From NCBI RefSeq assembly GCF_008725655.1, contig NZ_VYXP01000002.1, positions 274,025 to 338,024 on the forward strand: 64,000 bases of DNA. The letters are read 5' to 3'. This document shows positions 25,074-38,203 of the stretch, one piece after another (the first letter of the stretch is position 1; every line of letters begins with the position of its first letter). Below the pieces are notes generated by a model. It saw only the letters and a list, made by a program, of their open reading frames with translations, searched no databases and had not been told where the DNA came from. The stretch comes from Marinihelvus fidelis. GTDB taxonomy: Bacteria; Pseudomonadota; Gammaproteobacteria; Xanthomonadales; SZUA-36. The translations under genes were made by a program, and so were the position numbers.

Positions 25074-28000
25074 CAACTGTCGGCCGTGGTCAGTAGCTGG
25101 TCCAGCGAATGCACGGCAACGGAAACGGTGGCGTAATCCATGTCCGGCAGTTTACGCATATCGGCCATCATGTCCACGACCCGGTCGACCGGGCCCGCGT
25201 GCGCGGCCTTCCAGTCCGCCAGCGGGTCATCGGCCTTGCCGTGGGTGCGAATGACGATCTCGGCCAGTTCGCGGTGGTGCTCGAAAAGCTCGTCACGCAG
25301 GTTTCCACGCGCCTGGGCCTGCCACTGGCTGGTGACCACCAGGCGTTCGACCTGGACACGCAGCCAGCGCAGCGACAGGTCGTCACCCAGCCCCCGGTAG
25401 ACATCGGCGACCACGCCGACTTCCACGCCAAGGCGTACCGAGGTTTCAACCACGTCAAGGATTGGCGGCAGGAACGGCAGCATGGCGATACGGCGGCTGA
25501 AGCGCCTGGCGAACCCTGCTTCGATAAAGCGGGCCTCGTCGGCCTCGAAACGCGCGCGCTCATCGTCGTGCAGCGAGCGCAACAACGCTTTCTGCATGGT
25601 TTCGAAGCCTGGCCGCAACCGCTCGATCACGGCCTCGATGTCATCGGCACCGCCCTTGCGATTGGCCACCCAGCGGGTGACCTGGCGCAGCTGCTGCCAC
25701 ATCACCAGCAGGGCATCGAGCTGTACGGTTGCCGCGACCTTGTTGTCGGCCGATTCCACCCGCAGCCAGAAGTCGCGCGCATCCAGCAACTCGCGGGCCA
25801 CCGTGTACGCGCGCGCCACTTCCGGCGACGAGGCGCCGGTATCGTCGCGCATGCGCAGCACGAACGACACGCCCATGCGATTGACCAGGCTGTTGGTCAC
25901 CTGGGTGGCGACGATTTCCCGCTTCAGCCGATGGGTCAGCATCAGGTCGCCATACGGCTCGCGCAGCGGCTCGGGGAAGTAGCGCGGCAGTTCGGCCGAC
26001 AGGAACGGGTCTTCCGGCACATCGGAATCCAGCAACTCCTGGTACAGGCGGATCTTGGCGTAGGAGAGCAGCACCGAGAGCTCCGGCCGCAACAGGCCCT
26101 CGCCGCGCTGGCGGCGGTCTGTCAGCTCATCGTCGTCCGGCAGGAACTCCAGGTCCCGGTCGAGCAGGCCCTGGTCCTCGAGTACGCCGATGAAGCGCTG
26201 CTTGGCGCCCAGCCGGTCGGCCGAGAGCCGTTCCATCATGGAGATGGCCTGGGTCTGCAGGTAGTTGCTACGCAGTACCAGCTCCGATACCTCGTCGGTC
26301 ATTGCCGCCAGCAGCGCGTTGCGGTCGTCCAGTGACAGCGTGCCGGCCTCGCGTGCCTGCTCCAGCAGGATCTTGATATTGACCTCGTGGTCAGAACAAT
26401 CCACACCGGCCGAGTTATCGATGAAATCGGTATTGACCCGGCCACCGGCGCGGGCATACTCGATCCGGCCCAGTTGGGTCAGGCCCAGGTTGCCGCCCTC
26501 ACCCACCACGCGGCAGCGCAGCTGGTTACCATTCACGCGCAGCGGGTTGTTGGCCAGGTCACCAACGTCCGAATTGCTCTCGCGCGATGACTTCACGTAG
26601 GTGCCGATACCGCCGTTCCACAACAGGTCGACGGGCGCTTTCAGCAGCGCGGAAATCAGCTCGTCCGGTGGCAACTCGGTGTCCTCGATGCCCAGCCACT
26701 CACGCACCTGGCGGCTGACCGGCACGCTCTTTTCCTGCCGCGAAAACACCCCACCACCCGCGGAAATCAGCGCGGGGTCGTAATCCGTCCAGCCCGATCG
26801 CGGCAGCCGGAACAGGCGGCGGCGCTCCTTGTAACCGGCCGCTTCATCCGGCTCCGGATCAATAAAGATATGCAGGTGATTGAAGGCCGCACGCAGGCGG
26901 ATGTGCTTCGACAGCAGCATGCCGTTGCCGAACACGTCACCGGACATGTCGCCGATGCCGACCACGGTGAACGGCTCGGACTGGATATCGGTGCCCATTT
27001 CGCGGAAATGCCGCTTAACGCCTTCCCAGGCGCCCTTCGCGGTGATGCCCATGCCTTTGTGGTCGTAGCCCACCGAGCCGCCGGAGGCGAAGGCGTCACC
27101 CAGCCAGAACCCGCGCGATTGCGCGATGCCGTTGGCAATATCGGAAAACGTCGCCGTGCCCTTGTCGGCGGCGACCACCAGGTACGGGTCGTCCGGGTCG
27201 CGACGGACGACGTCCTTCGGCGGCACCACGGTCTCGCCGTCCAGGTTGTCGGTGATGTCCAGCAGCGCGTTGATGAACACCTTGTAGCAGGCCGTGCCCT
27301 CGGCGATGACCGCGTCTCGACCGCCGTTCTCCGGCAGCCTTCGCGGCACGAAACCGCCCTTGGCACCCACCGGCACGATCATGGTGTTCTTGACGTTCTG
27401 CGCCTTCATCAGGCCCAGCACCTCGGTGCGGAAATCCTCCGGGCGGTCGGACCAACGCAGGCCACCGCGGGCAATGGGGCCCATGCGCAGGTGAATGCCC
27501 TCCACGCGCGGCGAGAATACCCAGATCTCACGGTACGGCCTTGGCCGTGGCAGTTCCGGCACCTTCGACGAGTCGAACTTGAAGCTGATGTAATCGTGAT
27601 TCCCGCCGCTCCCGTTCAGCTGGAAGCAGTTGGTCCGCAACGTGGCGCGGATGATGCCGAAAAATGCCTGCAGGATGCGGTCTTCGTCGATGCTGCGCAC
27701 GGCGTTCAGCGAGCGGCGGAAGGCGCGACGCAGTGATTTTGCCGCCGCCGCACGGTCGCCCGCACCACGCTGGTCGACAACGTCCTGCAGGTACTCGGTC
27801 AGCACCGAATCGCCTTCACCTTCGGCCGGCAGCACGCGTTCCAGGTCGCGCGCCAGATGCTTCGCCGCCAGGTCACGGCGGTAGTCACTCTCGTCGTCAC
27901 GGGCGGGGTCGAAATAGGCCTCGAACAGTTCCACCAGCAGGCGCGCCGGCACCGGGTGCCGCGCCATGGTCGCCGCCATGTAATCGAGCGAAAACGGCAT

Positions 28001-30055
28001 GCCGGTCTGCAGCAGGTACTTGCAGTAGGCGCGCAGCACCTTGACCTGCCGCCAGTGCAGCCGGCAGGCCAGTACCAGGCGGTTGAAACCGTCGCTGGTG
28101 CTGACACCACGCCAGACCTGCTCGAAGGCCTCGATAAACGGCTCGCGGACGACATCCAGCGGCAGTTCACCGCGACCCGTCCAGGTCATGTCGTAGTCCT
28201 GCACCCAGATGTCGTCGCCGTCGGCGAAGTCGAGCTGGTAGGGGCGCTCATTCAGCACCTTCAGGCCCAGGTTTTCCAGGATCGGCAGCACCTCGGACAG
28301 CGGGATGGCGCGGCCACGCTTGAACAGCTTGAAGCGCAGCAGCCCGGCGTCCTTGCGGCGCGGCCGGTACAGGCTCATCTGCAGGTCGTTTTCGTCCTTC
28401 AGCGAGGCGATGCGCTCGACATCGTAGCTGGCGACCCAGGGCGACACGTCTTCCACATAAGCTGCCGGGAATGCCTTGCCGTAGGCCTCTGCCCAGGCCA
28501 GGCCAGTGTCCTCACCGAACTTCTGCACCAAGGCATCCGCCAGGTGGTCATGCCAGGAGCGCACGGCGTCGACCAGTTTCTGCTCCAGCATGGCCACGTC
28601 CGGCTGCGGGTCGGCGCCGGCTTTTGGCCGGATGATGACCTGCAGGCGAGCCAGCGGCGATTCGGAAATACGCACCTCGTAATCCAGCGTCTCGCCCTGG
28701 TAGGCGCGCTTCAGGATCTCCTGGATGCGCTCGCGGTTCTCGGTGTTGAAGTGATCGCGCGGGATGAACACCAGCGCCGAGAAAAACCGGCTGAAACGCT
28801 CCCGGCGCACCAGCAGGCGCACCCGCTTGCGGTCCTGCAGGTTCAGCACCGCGTGGGCGATGTCGGATATTTCCTCGACGCTGGCCTGCAGCAGGTCGTC
28901 GCGCGGCAGGGTTTCGAGGATATGCACCAGTGACTTACGCGCATGCGAGCCCGGGCGCAGGTTGGACTCCTCCAGCACGCGCTCGACCTTCGGGCGCAGT
29001 AGCGGCGTGTCCTTCACGCGGCGGAAATAGGCATTGGAAGTGAACAGTCCGATAAAACGCCGCTCACCAACGATACGGCCGCGTTTGTCGAACTGCAGCA
29101 CGCCGATGTAATCCATGTAACCGCTGCGGTGCACGGTGCTGCGCGCGCGGGTCTTGGTGACGATCAGCGGATGGTCGCGCTCGGTCATGGCGCCGTCCGC
29201 CAGCGTCGCCAAGGGCCGGCTGCGGACCATGCGACCGCTCTCGCGCAGCAGGCCCAGGCCGGAGCCCTCCACTACGTTCAGCGTGGAATCGCCCTTACTG
29301 CGCTTGACCGTGTAGTCACGTGCGCCCAGGAAGATGAAATGGTCGTCGCGAATCCATTCCAGGAATTCGCGTGACTCGTCCAGCAGACCCTGGTTACAGG
29401 CGCCGGCCCAGTTCTCCAGGCTGGAAACCGCCTCGTCGGCCCGGCGGACCATTTCTGGCCAGTCCTCCACCGCGGCGCGGACATGCGCCAGCGCGGTGTC
29501 CAGTTTCTGGGCGATCTTTTCCAGGTCCCTGTCGTCGCCCTGGCGGTCAATCTCCATGTGGATGATCGACTCGGGCGCGCCCTTGCCATCGGCGGTGGCA
29601 TGGAAGCCACGTGCACGGCCGCGCTTGTCGCGGACGATATGCACCACAGGATGTACCATCCGGTGAACGGTGACCCCGAGCTCAGCCAGCACCAGGTTCG
29701 CGGTGTCGACGATAAACGGCATGTCATCGTTCACCATTTCGACGATCGTGTGCTTGCTGGTCCAGCCGTCACGCTTCTGTTCGGGGTTGTAGACCCTGAC
29801 CCGGGCCTCACCCGGCGGCCGGCTGGCAGCAAACTTCATCAGCTGGTCGATGACCGCGGCGGCGGTCGCGGCCGACACCTTGCGCAGCTCTTCACCCGGC
29901 ACACGGCGCAGGAAGGCCTGCGCGAAGTACTCGGCCTGCGGCGCCCGGCTGGGGCTGGACCGCTCCGCCAGGATGGCCTGGACCTGCTTCAGCAATGCGG
30001 CCTTGCGCGCTTCGGCCTGCCCATCGGCGGCCATGCTCTTGAGTTCGCCCATCAT
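25073..30055 (-). CDS. gdhB: NAD-specific glutamate dehydrogenase, large (about 180 kDa) form
   Basis: The product is 1660 residues from the ATG at 30055, of the L-GDH family (about 1600 residues). The N-terminal half contains ACT-like regulatory domains. The catalytic core lies near residues 800-1150, with RMGPIARGGLRWSDRPEDFR, the lysine-bearing KAQNVKNTMIVPVGAKGGFV and the dinucleotide segment GDMSGDVFGNGML. It oxidises glutamate to 2-oxoglutarate and ammonium with NAD and mainly serves catabolism. GGAGAGC precedes the ATG. A GTG at 30070 is also possible. It is followed by nadK and preceded by an acyl-CoA dehydrogenase 20 bases upstream, so the three form one transcript. Confidence 0.95.
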   Translation of the reverse strand: MMGELKSMAADGQAEARKAALLKQVQAILAERSSPSRAPQAEYFAQAFLRRVPGEELRKVSAATAAAVIDQLMKFAASRPPGEARVRVYNPEQKRDGWTSKHTIVEMVNDDMPFIVDTANLVLAELGVTVHRMVHPVVHIVRDKRGRARGFHATADGKGAPESIIHMEIDRQGDDRDLEKIAQKLDTALAHVRAAVEDWPEMVRRADEAVSSLENWAGACNQGLLDESREFLEWIRDDHFIFLGARDYTVKRSKGDSTLNVVEGSGLGLLRESGRMVRSRPLATLADGAMTERDHPLIVTKTRARSTVHRSGYMDYIGVLQFDKRGRIVGERRFIGLFTSNAYFRRVKDTPLLRPKVERVLEESNLRPGSHARKSLVHILETLPRDDLLQASVEEISDIAHAVLNLQDRKRVRLLVRRERFSRFFSALVFIPRDHFNTENRERIQEILKRAYQGETLDYEVRISESPLARLQVIIRPKAGADPQPDVAMLEQKLVDAVRSWHDHLADALVQKFGEDTGLAWAEAYGKAFPAAYVEDVSPWVASYDVERIASLKDENDLQMSLYRPRRKDAGLLRFKLFKRGRAIPLSEVLPILENLGLKVLNERPYQLDFADGDDIWVQDYDMTWTGRGELPLDVVREPFIEAFEQVWRGVSTSDGFNRLVLACRLHWRQVKVLRAYCKYLLQTGMPFSLDYMAATMARHPVPARLLVELFEAYFDPARDDESDYRRDLAAKHLARDLERVLPAEGEGDSVLTEYLQDVVDQRGAGDRAAAAKSLRRAFRRSLNAVRSIDEDRILQAFFGIIRATLRTNCFQLNGSGGNHDYISFKFDSSKVPELPRPRPYREIWVFSPRVEGIHLRMGPIARGGLRWSDRPEDFRTEVLGLMKAQNVKNTMIVPVGAKGGFVPRRLPENGGRDAVIAEGTACYKVFINALLDITDNLDGETVVPPKDVVRRDPDDPYLVVAADKGTATFSDIANGIAQSRGFWLGDAFASGGSVGYDHKGMGITAKGAWEGVKRHFREMGTDIQSEPFTVVGIGDMSGDVFGNGMLLSKHIRLRAAFNHLHIFIDPEPDEAAGYKERRRLFRLPRSGWTDYDPALISAGGGVFSRQEKSVPVSRQVREWLGIEDTELPPDELISALLKAPVDLLWNGGIGTYVKSSRESNSDVGDLANNPLRVNGNQLRCRVVGEGGNLGLTQLGRIEYARAGGRVNTDFIDNSAGVDCSDHEVNIKILLEQAREAGTLSLDDRNALLAAMTDEVSELVLRSNYLQTQAISMMERLSADRLGAKQRFIGVLEDQGLLDRDLEFLPDDDELTDRRQRGEGLLRPELSVLLSYAKIRLYQELLDSDVPEDPFLSAELPRYFPEPLREPYGDLMLTHRLKREIVATQVTNSLVNRMGVSFVLRMRDDTGASSPEVARAYTVARELLDARDFWLRVESADNKVAATVQLDALLVMWQQLRQVTRWVANRKGGADDIEAVIERLRPGFETMQKALLRSLHDDERARFEADEARFIEAGFARRFSRRIAMLPFLPPILDVVETSVRLGVEVGVVADVYRGLGDDLSLRWLRVQVERLVVTSQWQAQARGNLRDELFEHHRELAEIVIRTHGKADDPLADWKAAHAGPVDRVVDMMADMRKLPDMDYATVSVAVHSLDQLLTTADS

Positions 30056-30075
30056 GCTCTCCACCGGCACTGCGC

Positions 30076-31239
30076 CTAGCGCAGCCCGGTCTCCATGCGG
30101 CTGATGACCATGCGCTGGATTTCGCTGGTCCCTTCGTAAATCTCGGTAATCTTGGCGTCGCGGAAATAGCGCTCCACCGGCAGTTCTTTGCTGTACCCCA
30201 TGCCGCCATGGATCTGCACCGCCTGGTGGGCGATGAACATGGCCGTTTCCGAAGCGAACAGCTTGGCCATGCTGGCCTCGGTGGTGTAGCGACCGCCGGA
30301 CGCCTTCGCGCGCGCCTTGGCGCAGGCCGCGTTAAGCACCAGCAGTCGCGAGGCCTCCAGCCGGGTCTTCATGTCGGCAATCTTCGACTGGATCATCTGG
30401 AACTCACCGATGGGGCGGCCAAAGGCCTGGCGCTCCTGCACCCAGCCCACGCAGGCCTCGTACGCCGCAGTGGCAATACCCACCGCCTGCGCAGCGATAC
30501 CGATGCGGCCGGCGTCGAGCACGCCCAGCGCAATTTTGAAGCCCTCGCCTTCCTCGCCCAGCCGGTTCTCCACCGGGCAGCGATAGTTCTCGAACTCGAT
30601 CTCGCAGGTGGCCGACGCGCGAATGCCCAGTTTTGGCTCCGTCTTGCCGCGAACGAAACCCTCTGCCTCGGTATCGACAACGAACGCGGTCACACCGCGA
30701 GCGCCGGCTTCCGGGTCCGTCAGTGCAAACGCCAGGACATAGCGCGCCACCGGTCCGGAGGTGATCCACGACTTCTTGCCGTTGAGCACGTAGTGACTGC
30801 CGTCGTCAGCGAGCACGGCGCGCGAACGCATATTGGCCGCGTCGGAGCCGGATTGTGGCTCGGTCAGCGCGTAGGCGCCAATGGCCTCGCCCGAGGCCAC
30901 GGGCGTCACGAAAGCCTGCTTCTGCGCCTCGGTGCCGTATTTCAGGATGCCGTGGCAGTACAGCGTGTTGTTGACCGACATGATGGTGCCGTGCGCGGCA
31001 TCGGCGGCGCTGATCTCCATCATCGCCAGCACGTAGCTGACCGGGTCCATTCCGGCACCGCCGTATTCCTCGGGCACCTCGATTCCCATCAGGCCGAGCT
31101 CACCCATCTGGGCGATCGTTTCGGCAGGAAACTGGCCGCTGGCATCAAAATCGGCGGCAATGGGCTGGATGGCGGACGTGGCGAAATCTCGGGCCGCAGA
31201 TTGGATCATCTGCTGCTCTTCGGTAAGGGTGAAATCCAT
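30076..31239 (-). CDS. Acyl-CoA dehydrogenase
   Basis: The product (387 residues) starts MDFTLTEEQQMIQSAARDFA, the family N-terminus, with AAGGTG upstream. ALTEPQSGSDAANM and WITSGPVARY are the FAD and substrate boxes, and the catalytic glutamate sits in EIYEGTSEIQRMVISR. The length and sequence fit short/branched-chain acyl-CoA dehydrogenases. It would pass electrons from acyl-CoA to ETF. The frame extends 36 codons further upstream, but the promoter and operator lie in that region. The next genes on the transcript are gdhB and nadK, which suggests a catabolic operon for amino acids or short acyl chains (inference). Confidence 0.93.
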   Translation of the reverse strand: MDFTLTEEQQMIQSAARDFATSAIQPIAADFDASGQFPAETIAQMGELGLMGIEVPEEYGGAGMDPVSYVLAMMEISAADAAHGTIMSVNNTLYCHGILKYGTEAQKQAFVTPVASGEAIGAYALTEPQSGSDAANMRSRAVLADDGSHYVLNGKKSWITSGPVARYVLAFALTDPEAGARGVTAFVVDTEAEGFVRGKTEPKLGIRASATCEIEFENYRCPVENRLGEEGEGFKIALGVLDAGRIGIAAQAVGIATAAYEACVGWVQERQAFGRPIGEFQMIQSKIADMKTRLEASRLLVLNAACAKARAKASGGRYTTEASMAKLFASETAMFIAHQAVQIHGGMGYSKELPVERYFRDAKITEIYEGTSEIQRMVISRMETGLR

Positions 31240-31278
31240 GTAACACCTTGACTCGTGGGCATGTGAAAAGGTGAGCGG

Positions 31279-31318
31279 ATTATAGTGCTTAAGGTGCGCG
31301 ACCGCATTGATAGCGGTC
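31279..31318 (-). promoter_or_regulatory. Promoter and inverted repeat upstream of the acyl-CoA dehydrogenase
   Basis: Read on the minus strand, TATAAT (31284-31279) is a perfect -10 box 40 bases before the ATG. GACCGC (31318-31313) and GCGGTC (31305-31300) form a six-base inverted repeat over seven bases, overlapping where a -35 would lie. A repressor or activator site is likely; the protein is unknown. Confidence 0.45.
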
Positions 31319-31378
31319 ACATTGGAGCCCGGCCCCACGGCGCGCATTGACGCTGTGGCCCGTTACCGCTAACCTTAA

Positions 31379-31400
31379 TCTATCTCTGAATCTTGATAGA
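31379..31400 (+). promoter_or_regulatory. Palindromic operator before the ArsR-methyltransferase/metH operon
   Basis: TCTATC (31379-31384), ten bases, GATAGA (31395-31400) form an AT-rich dyad that stands out in GC-rich DNA and ends 17 bases before the start codon. ArsR-type winged-helix dimers bind such sites. The likely ligand logic is SAM/SAH sensing, as for SahR-type regulators (family knowledge, extrapolated). Confidence 0.55.
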
Positions 31401-31417
31401 AAGATATATTCGCCGCC

Positions 31418-32370
31418 ATGGGCACCGAACTGGATCTTGAAAAGGCCTCGCAACACTGCCGTTTGCTGGCGGACAGCACGCGCCTGCGGCTGCTGCTGCT
31501 ACTCGACCGCGAGGAGCTCAGTGTCGCCGAACTGGCCGCCATTACGCAACTGGCGCAACCACGCGTGTCCACGCACCTGGCCAAGCTCAAGGAAGCCCAA
31601 CTGGTGGCGGACCGCCGTGATGGCGTGTCGGTGTACTACCGCATGGGCGCCGACCCGCGCGATCCGGCACTGGCCGCGTTGTGGGCAATCCTGCGTGAAG
31701 GCACGGATGACCCGCTGGTGCGCATGGACCGCGAGCGCATTCCGCAGGTCCTGGCCGCCCGGACCGGCAACGGCAACTGGGCGGACGCCGTGGCCGGCGA
31801 CATGGAACGACATTACTCGCCGGGCCGAACCTGGGAAGCCACCGGCCGCGCGTTGACCCGGCTGCTGTCACTGGGGGACGTGCTGGACCTGGCCTCGGGC
31901 GACGGCGCGCTGGCCGAACTGCTGGCCGGCCAGGGCGACAGCATCACCTGCCTGGACATCAGTGAGCGTGTGGTCACCGCCGGGCGTGAGCGCCTGGCCG
32001 ATGTGAGCAACGTGCGCTTCGAACACGGCGACATGCATGACCTGCCCTTCGACGACGCCAGCTTCGATACCGTGCTGCTGACCCATGCGTTGACCTATAC
32101 CGACCGCGCACCACGGGTTTTCTCAGAAGTCGCCCGGGTACTGCGCGCCGGCGGCCGCCTGCTGGCCATGACCCTGCAGGCCCACGACCACGAAAAAGCC
32201 GTTGCCCCCTATGGCCACGTCAACCTGGGATTTTCCACCACGCAGCTGAAAACGCTGTGCCGCGAAGCCGGGCTTGAGCTGGACCAGTGCGACATCGCCG
32301 CCGTGGAGAAACGAACACCCCATTTTGAAGTGCTGTCCCTGCTGGCGCACAAACCCCGGAACACCGACTG

Positions 32371-32371
<1 letters not shown>
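31418..32371 (+). CDS. ArsR-type regulator fused to a SAM methyltransferase
   Basis: The product (317 residues) has an N-terminal ArsR/SmtB winged helix (residues about 5-75: [49 protein letters not shown]). A class I methyltransferase domain follows, with [17 protein letters not shown] as motif I and [31 protein letters not shown]. No metal-binding cysteine pair typical of ArsR is seen. Its stop overlaps the metH start (TGATG). The fusion next to methionine synthase suggests it senses SAM or SAH and controls methionine recycling (inference; SahR is the nearest known idea). The first bases lie directly after an operator, and no ribosome site is evident. Confidence 0.85.
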
Positions 32372-36071
<3,700 letters not shown>

Positions 36072-36075
<4 letters not shown>

Positions 36076-36187
36076 CGCGTTACGCGTGACGCGTGACGGA
36101 AAAACATCGCAGGCTGTGAGGGTTTAGTCACGTAGGGCGGCGTAGCCGCCCGGGTCACGCGTCACGCGTTACGCGTAACCCGTTACC
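36072..36187. repeat. Inverted pair of heptamer arrays between metH and the DUF2058 gene
   Basis: Left arm 36072-36098: GTGACGC, GTTACGC, GTGACGC, GTGACGG on the plus strand. Right arm 36153-36187 on the minus strand: GTAACGG, GTTACGC, GTAACGC, GTGACGC, GTGACCC. Between them lies GGGCGGC-GTA-GCCGCCC (36135-36151), a seven-pair hairpin. The metH TGA and the DUF2058 TAA both fall inside the first heptamer of their arm. Confidence 0.85.
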
Positions 36188-36740
36188 AAACGAGGTCGTC
36201 GGGTACCGGGTGGTCGCCGTCCGCGTCATCGGCAGCGGCGGCGAGTTCGGGGACATGATCGGGTGATATGGCCTTCGCCTGCTCGGCGACTTCGGCCTTG
36301 ACCAGGTGGTAGTTGCCACGCAGGAACACCAGTCCGAGTTCACCGGCATTGAGTGCGGCCAGTTGCTCCGACGTGACCAATACGCTGCGGATGCGATCCT
36401 TGTAGAGGAAATTTCGCTTGAGCTCGGCCTTGGGGTCGTTCAGGCGGTTGGCTTCGACCAGCGCCTTGATCTCGCCATTGATTCGACGGCGCTCTCGTTC
36501 GATTTCCAGCTTGCGGGCCTTTGACTCGGCGACCGCTTGCTTCTCATCACGCGCCTTCAGCTTCCAGGCCTGGTCGAGCGAGATCTCGCCGCCCTTGCCG
36601 CCAGGTTTTGCGGCGGCCGCTTTCCCACCCGCCTTACCGCGGGCATGACGAGACTTTCCGGATGGCTTACGGCGTTTCGGTTTTGGCTTGTCTTCGGCCA
36701 GGCCCAGCGCGATCAGCTGGTCTTTCAGGGAATCACTCAT
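36183..36740 (-). CDS. DUF2058 family protein (YaiL-like)
   Basis: The product (185 residues) begins MSDSLKDQLIALGLAEDKPKPKRRKPSG, the family start, with a very basic Lys/Arg/Gly region to about residue 50. The core continues with ISLDQAWKLKARDEKQA, RRRINGEIKALVEANRLND and FLYKDRIRSVLVTSEQLAALNAGELGLVFLRGNYHLV. Proteins of this family are listed as nucleoprotein/polynucleotide-associated, without a defined activity. The tail PDDLVW ends at a TAA inside the heptamer array. It follows ugd on the same strand with 23 bases between. Nucleic-acid binding is suggested by the basic tail only. Confidence 0.85.
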   Translation of the reverse strand: MSDSLKDQLIALGLAEDKPKPKRRKPSGKSRHARGKAGGKAAAAKPGGKGGEISLDQAWKLKARDEKQAVAESKARKLEIERERRRINGEIKALVEANRLNDPKAELKRNFLYKDRIRSVLVTSEQLAALNAGELGLVFLRGNYHLVKAEVAEQAKAISPDHVPELAAAADDADGDHPVPDDLVW

Positions 36741-36763
36741 CGTGCACTAACAGTCTTGCGTGT

Positions 36764-38086
36764 TCAGGGGCGTCCGATCGCATAGTAAGTGAAGCCGCGT
36801 CCGCGCACCACGTCCGGAGACCAGATATTGCGACCATCGACCAGCACCGGCGCGGCCATGGTTTCGGCCAGGCGGCGGAAGTCGGGCGCCCAGTACTGGC
36901 GCCACTCGGTGACCAGCGCCAGGGCCTCGGCTTGCTCGGCAGCCTCGTAAGGGTTCTCGTGCAGCACCAGGCGCGGCTCATCGGGATACAGGCCCGCGAC
37001 CACGTCCCTTGCCTTCGGGTCATGGGCGTGGATCGTGGCGCCCGCTTCCAGCAGGGCATCGATCACCACCAGCGCCGGCGCCTCGCGCGTGTCATCGGTA
37101 TTCGGCTTGAAGGCCAGGCCCCACATGGCGATACGCCTGCCGTCCAGGTCGCCGCCAAAGTGTCGTGACAGCAGGTCAAACACCTTGCGCCGCTGGCGAT
37201 TGTTGACCGACTCCACCGCGTCCAGGATGCGGGTCTCGTAGCCCGCCTCCGAGGCCGTGCGGCAAAGCGCGCGCACATCCTTGGGAAAACAGGAGCCGCC
37301 ATAACCCGCACCCGGGTAGATAAATGAATAACCGATGCGGGGGTCTGAACCGATGCCCAGCCGGACCTTCTCGATATCGGCGCCGACGTGCTCGGCGACA
37401 TTGGCAAGTTCGTTCATAGCGCTGATGCGTGTCGCCAGCATCGCGTTGGCCGCGTACTTGGTCAGCTCGCTGGAGCGGAGGTCCATGAACATCAGCTTTT
37501 CGTGGTTTCGGTTGAACGGCGCGTAGAGTTCCCGCAACAGGTCTTCAGACGCTTCGTTCTCGACACCGGCAATGATCCGGTCCGGACGCATGAAGTCACT
37601 GACCGCCACGCCTTCGGCCAGGAATTCCGGGTTCGAGGCCACGCTGAACGCCACGTCTGCGCCCCGCGCATCCAGGCGTGCCTGCACGGCCTGGCGCACG
37701 CGGTCGCAGGTGCCCACCGGCACGGTCGACTTGACTACCACGAGCAGGGGCTGCTCCAGCCGGTCACCGATCGCTTCGGCCACGGCAAGCACGTAGCTCA
37801 GGTCAGCCGAGCCATCTTCACCGGGCGGCGTGCCGACCGCGATCAGCAACACCTCGGCGTGGGCAACGGCCTTGTCCATGGATGTCGTGAATTCCAGGCG
37901 ACCCTGGCGAAGGTTGTCGACCAGCATGGACTCAAGGCCGGGCTCGTAGATCGTGCACTCGCCGCGTGACAGGCGCTCGACCCGGCTGGCGTCGATGTCC
38001 ATGCAGACCACGTTGTGACCGACCTGCGAAAAGCCGGCACCGCTGACCAGGCCGACATACCCACTACCAATGACTGAAACTCGCAT
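36764..38086 (-). CDS. ugd: UDP-glucose 6-dehydrogenase
   Basis: The product (440 residues) opens with the Rossmann motif GSGYVGLVSGAGFSQVGH, continues IAVGTPPGEDGSADLS and has the catalytic cysteine in GYGGSCFPKDVRAL. The C-terminal UDP-binding domain reads MWGLAFKPNTDDTREAPALVVIDALL. It oxidises UDP-glucose to UDP-glucuronate, a precursor of surface polysaccharides. No other polysaccharide gene lies near. UDP-ManNAc or GDP-mannose dehydrogenases share these motifs, but the sequence fits Ugd best. The gene is downstream of a terminator, so it has its own promoter in 38087-38139. Confidence 0.93.
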   Translation of the reverse strand: MRVSVIGSGYVGLVSGAGFSQVGHNVVCMDIDASRVERLSRGECTIYEPGLESMLVDNLRQGRLEFTTSMDKAVAHAEVLLIAVGTPPGEDGSADLSYVLAVAEAIGDRLEQPLLVVVKSTVPVGTCDRVRQAVQARLDARGADVAFSVASNPEFLAEGVAVSDFMRPDRIIAGVENEASEDLLRELYAPFNRNHEKLMFMDLRSSELTKYAANAMLATRISAMNELANVAEHVGADIEKVRLGIGSDPRIGYSFIYPGAGYGGSCFPKDVRALCRTASEAGYETRILDAVESVNNRQRRKVFDLLSRHFGGDLDGRRIAMWGLAFKPNTDDTREAPALVVIDALLEAGATIHAHDPKARDVVAGLYPDEPRLVLHENPYEAAEQAEALALVTEWRQYWAPDFRRLAETMAAPVLVDGRNIWSPDVVRGRGFTYYAIGRP

Positions 38087-38139
38087 GACTCAATATGTAC
38101 CTGTAAAACCTACGGAGTCTAATCCGTGATTGTGACACT

Positions 38140-38176
38140 AAAGTGCCGGACCCCATCGTGCGACCGGGTCCGGCAC
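38140..38176 (-). terminator. Terminator of the FKBP gene
   Basis: GTGCCGGACCC (38143-38153) pairs with GGGTCCGGCAC (38166-38176), 11 base pairs with a 12-base loop. On the minus strand the stem runs into TTTAGTG. It lies 27 bases after the isomerase stop. Confidence 0.7.
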
Positions 38177-38203
38177 CTGTGCTGGGCAATAATCAGGCTG
38201 GGA

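Noticed and set aside
31240..32370. Cobalamin riboswitch for metH
   Set aside because: No room between the regulator and metH (TGATG overlap), and no B12-box-like element was found upstream of the regulator.
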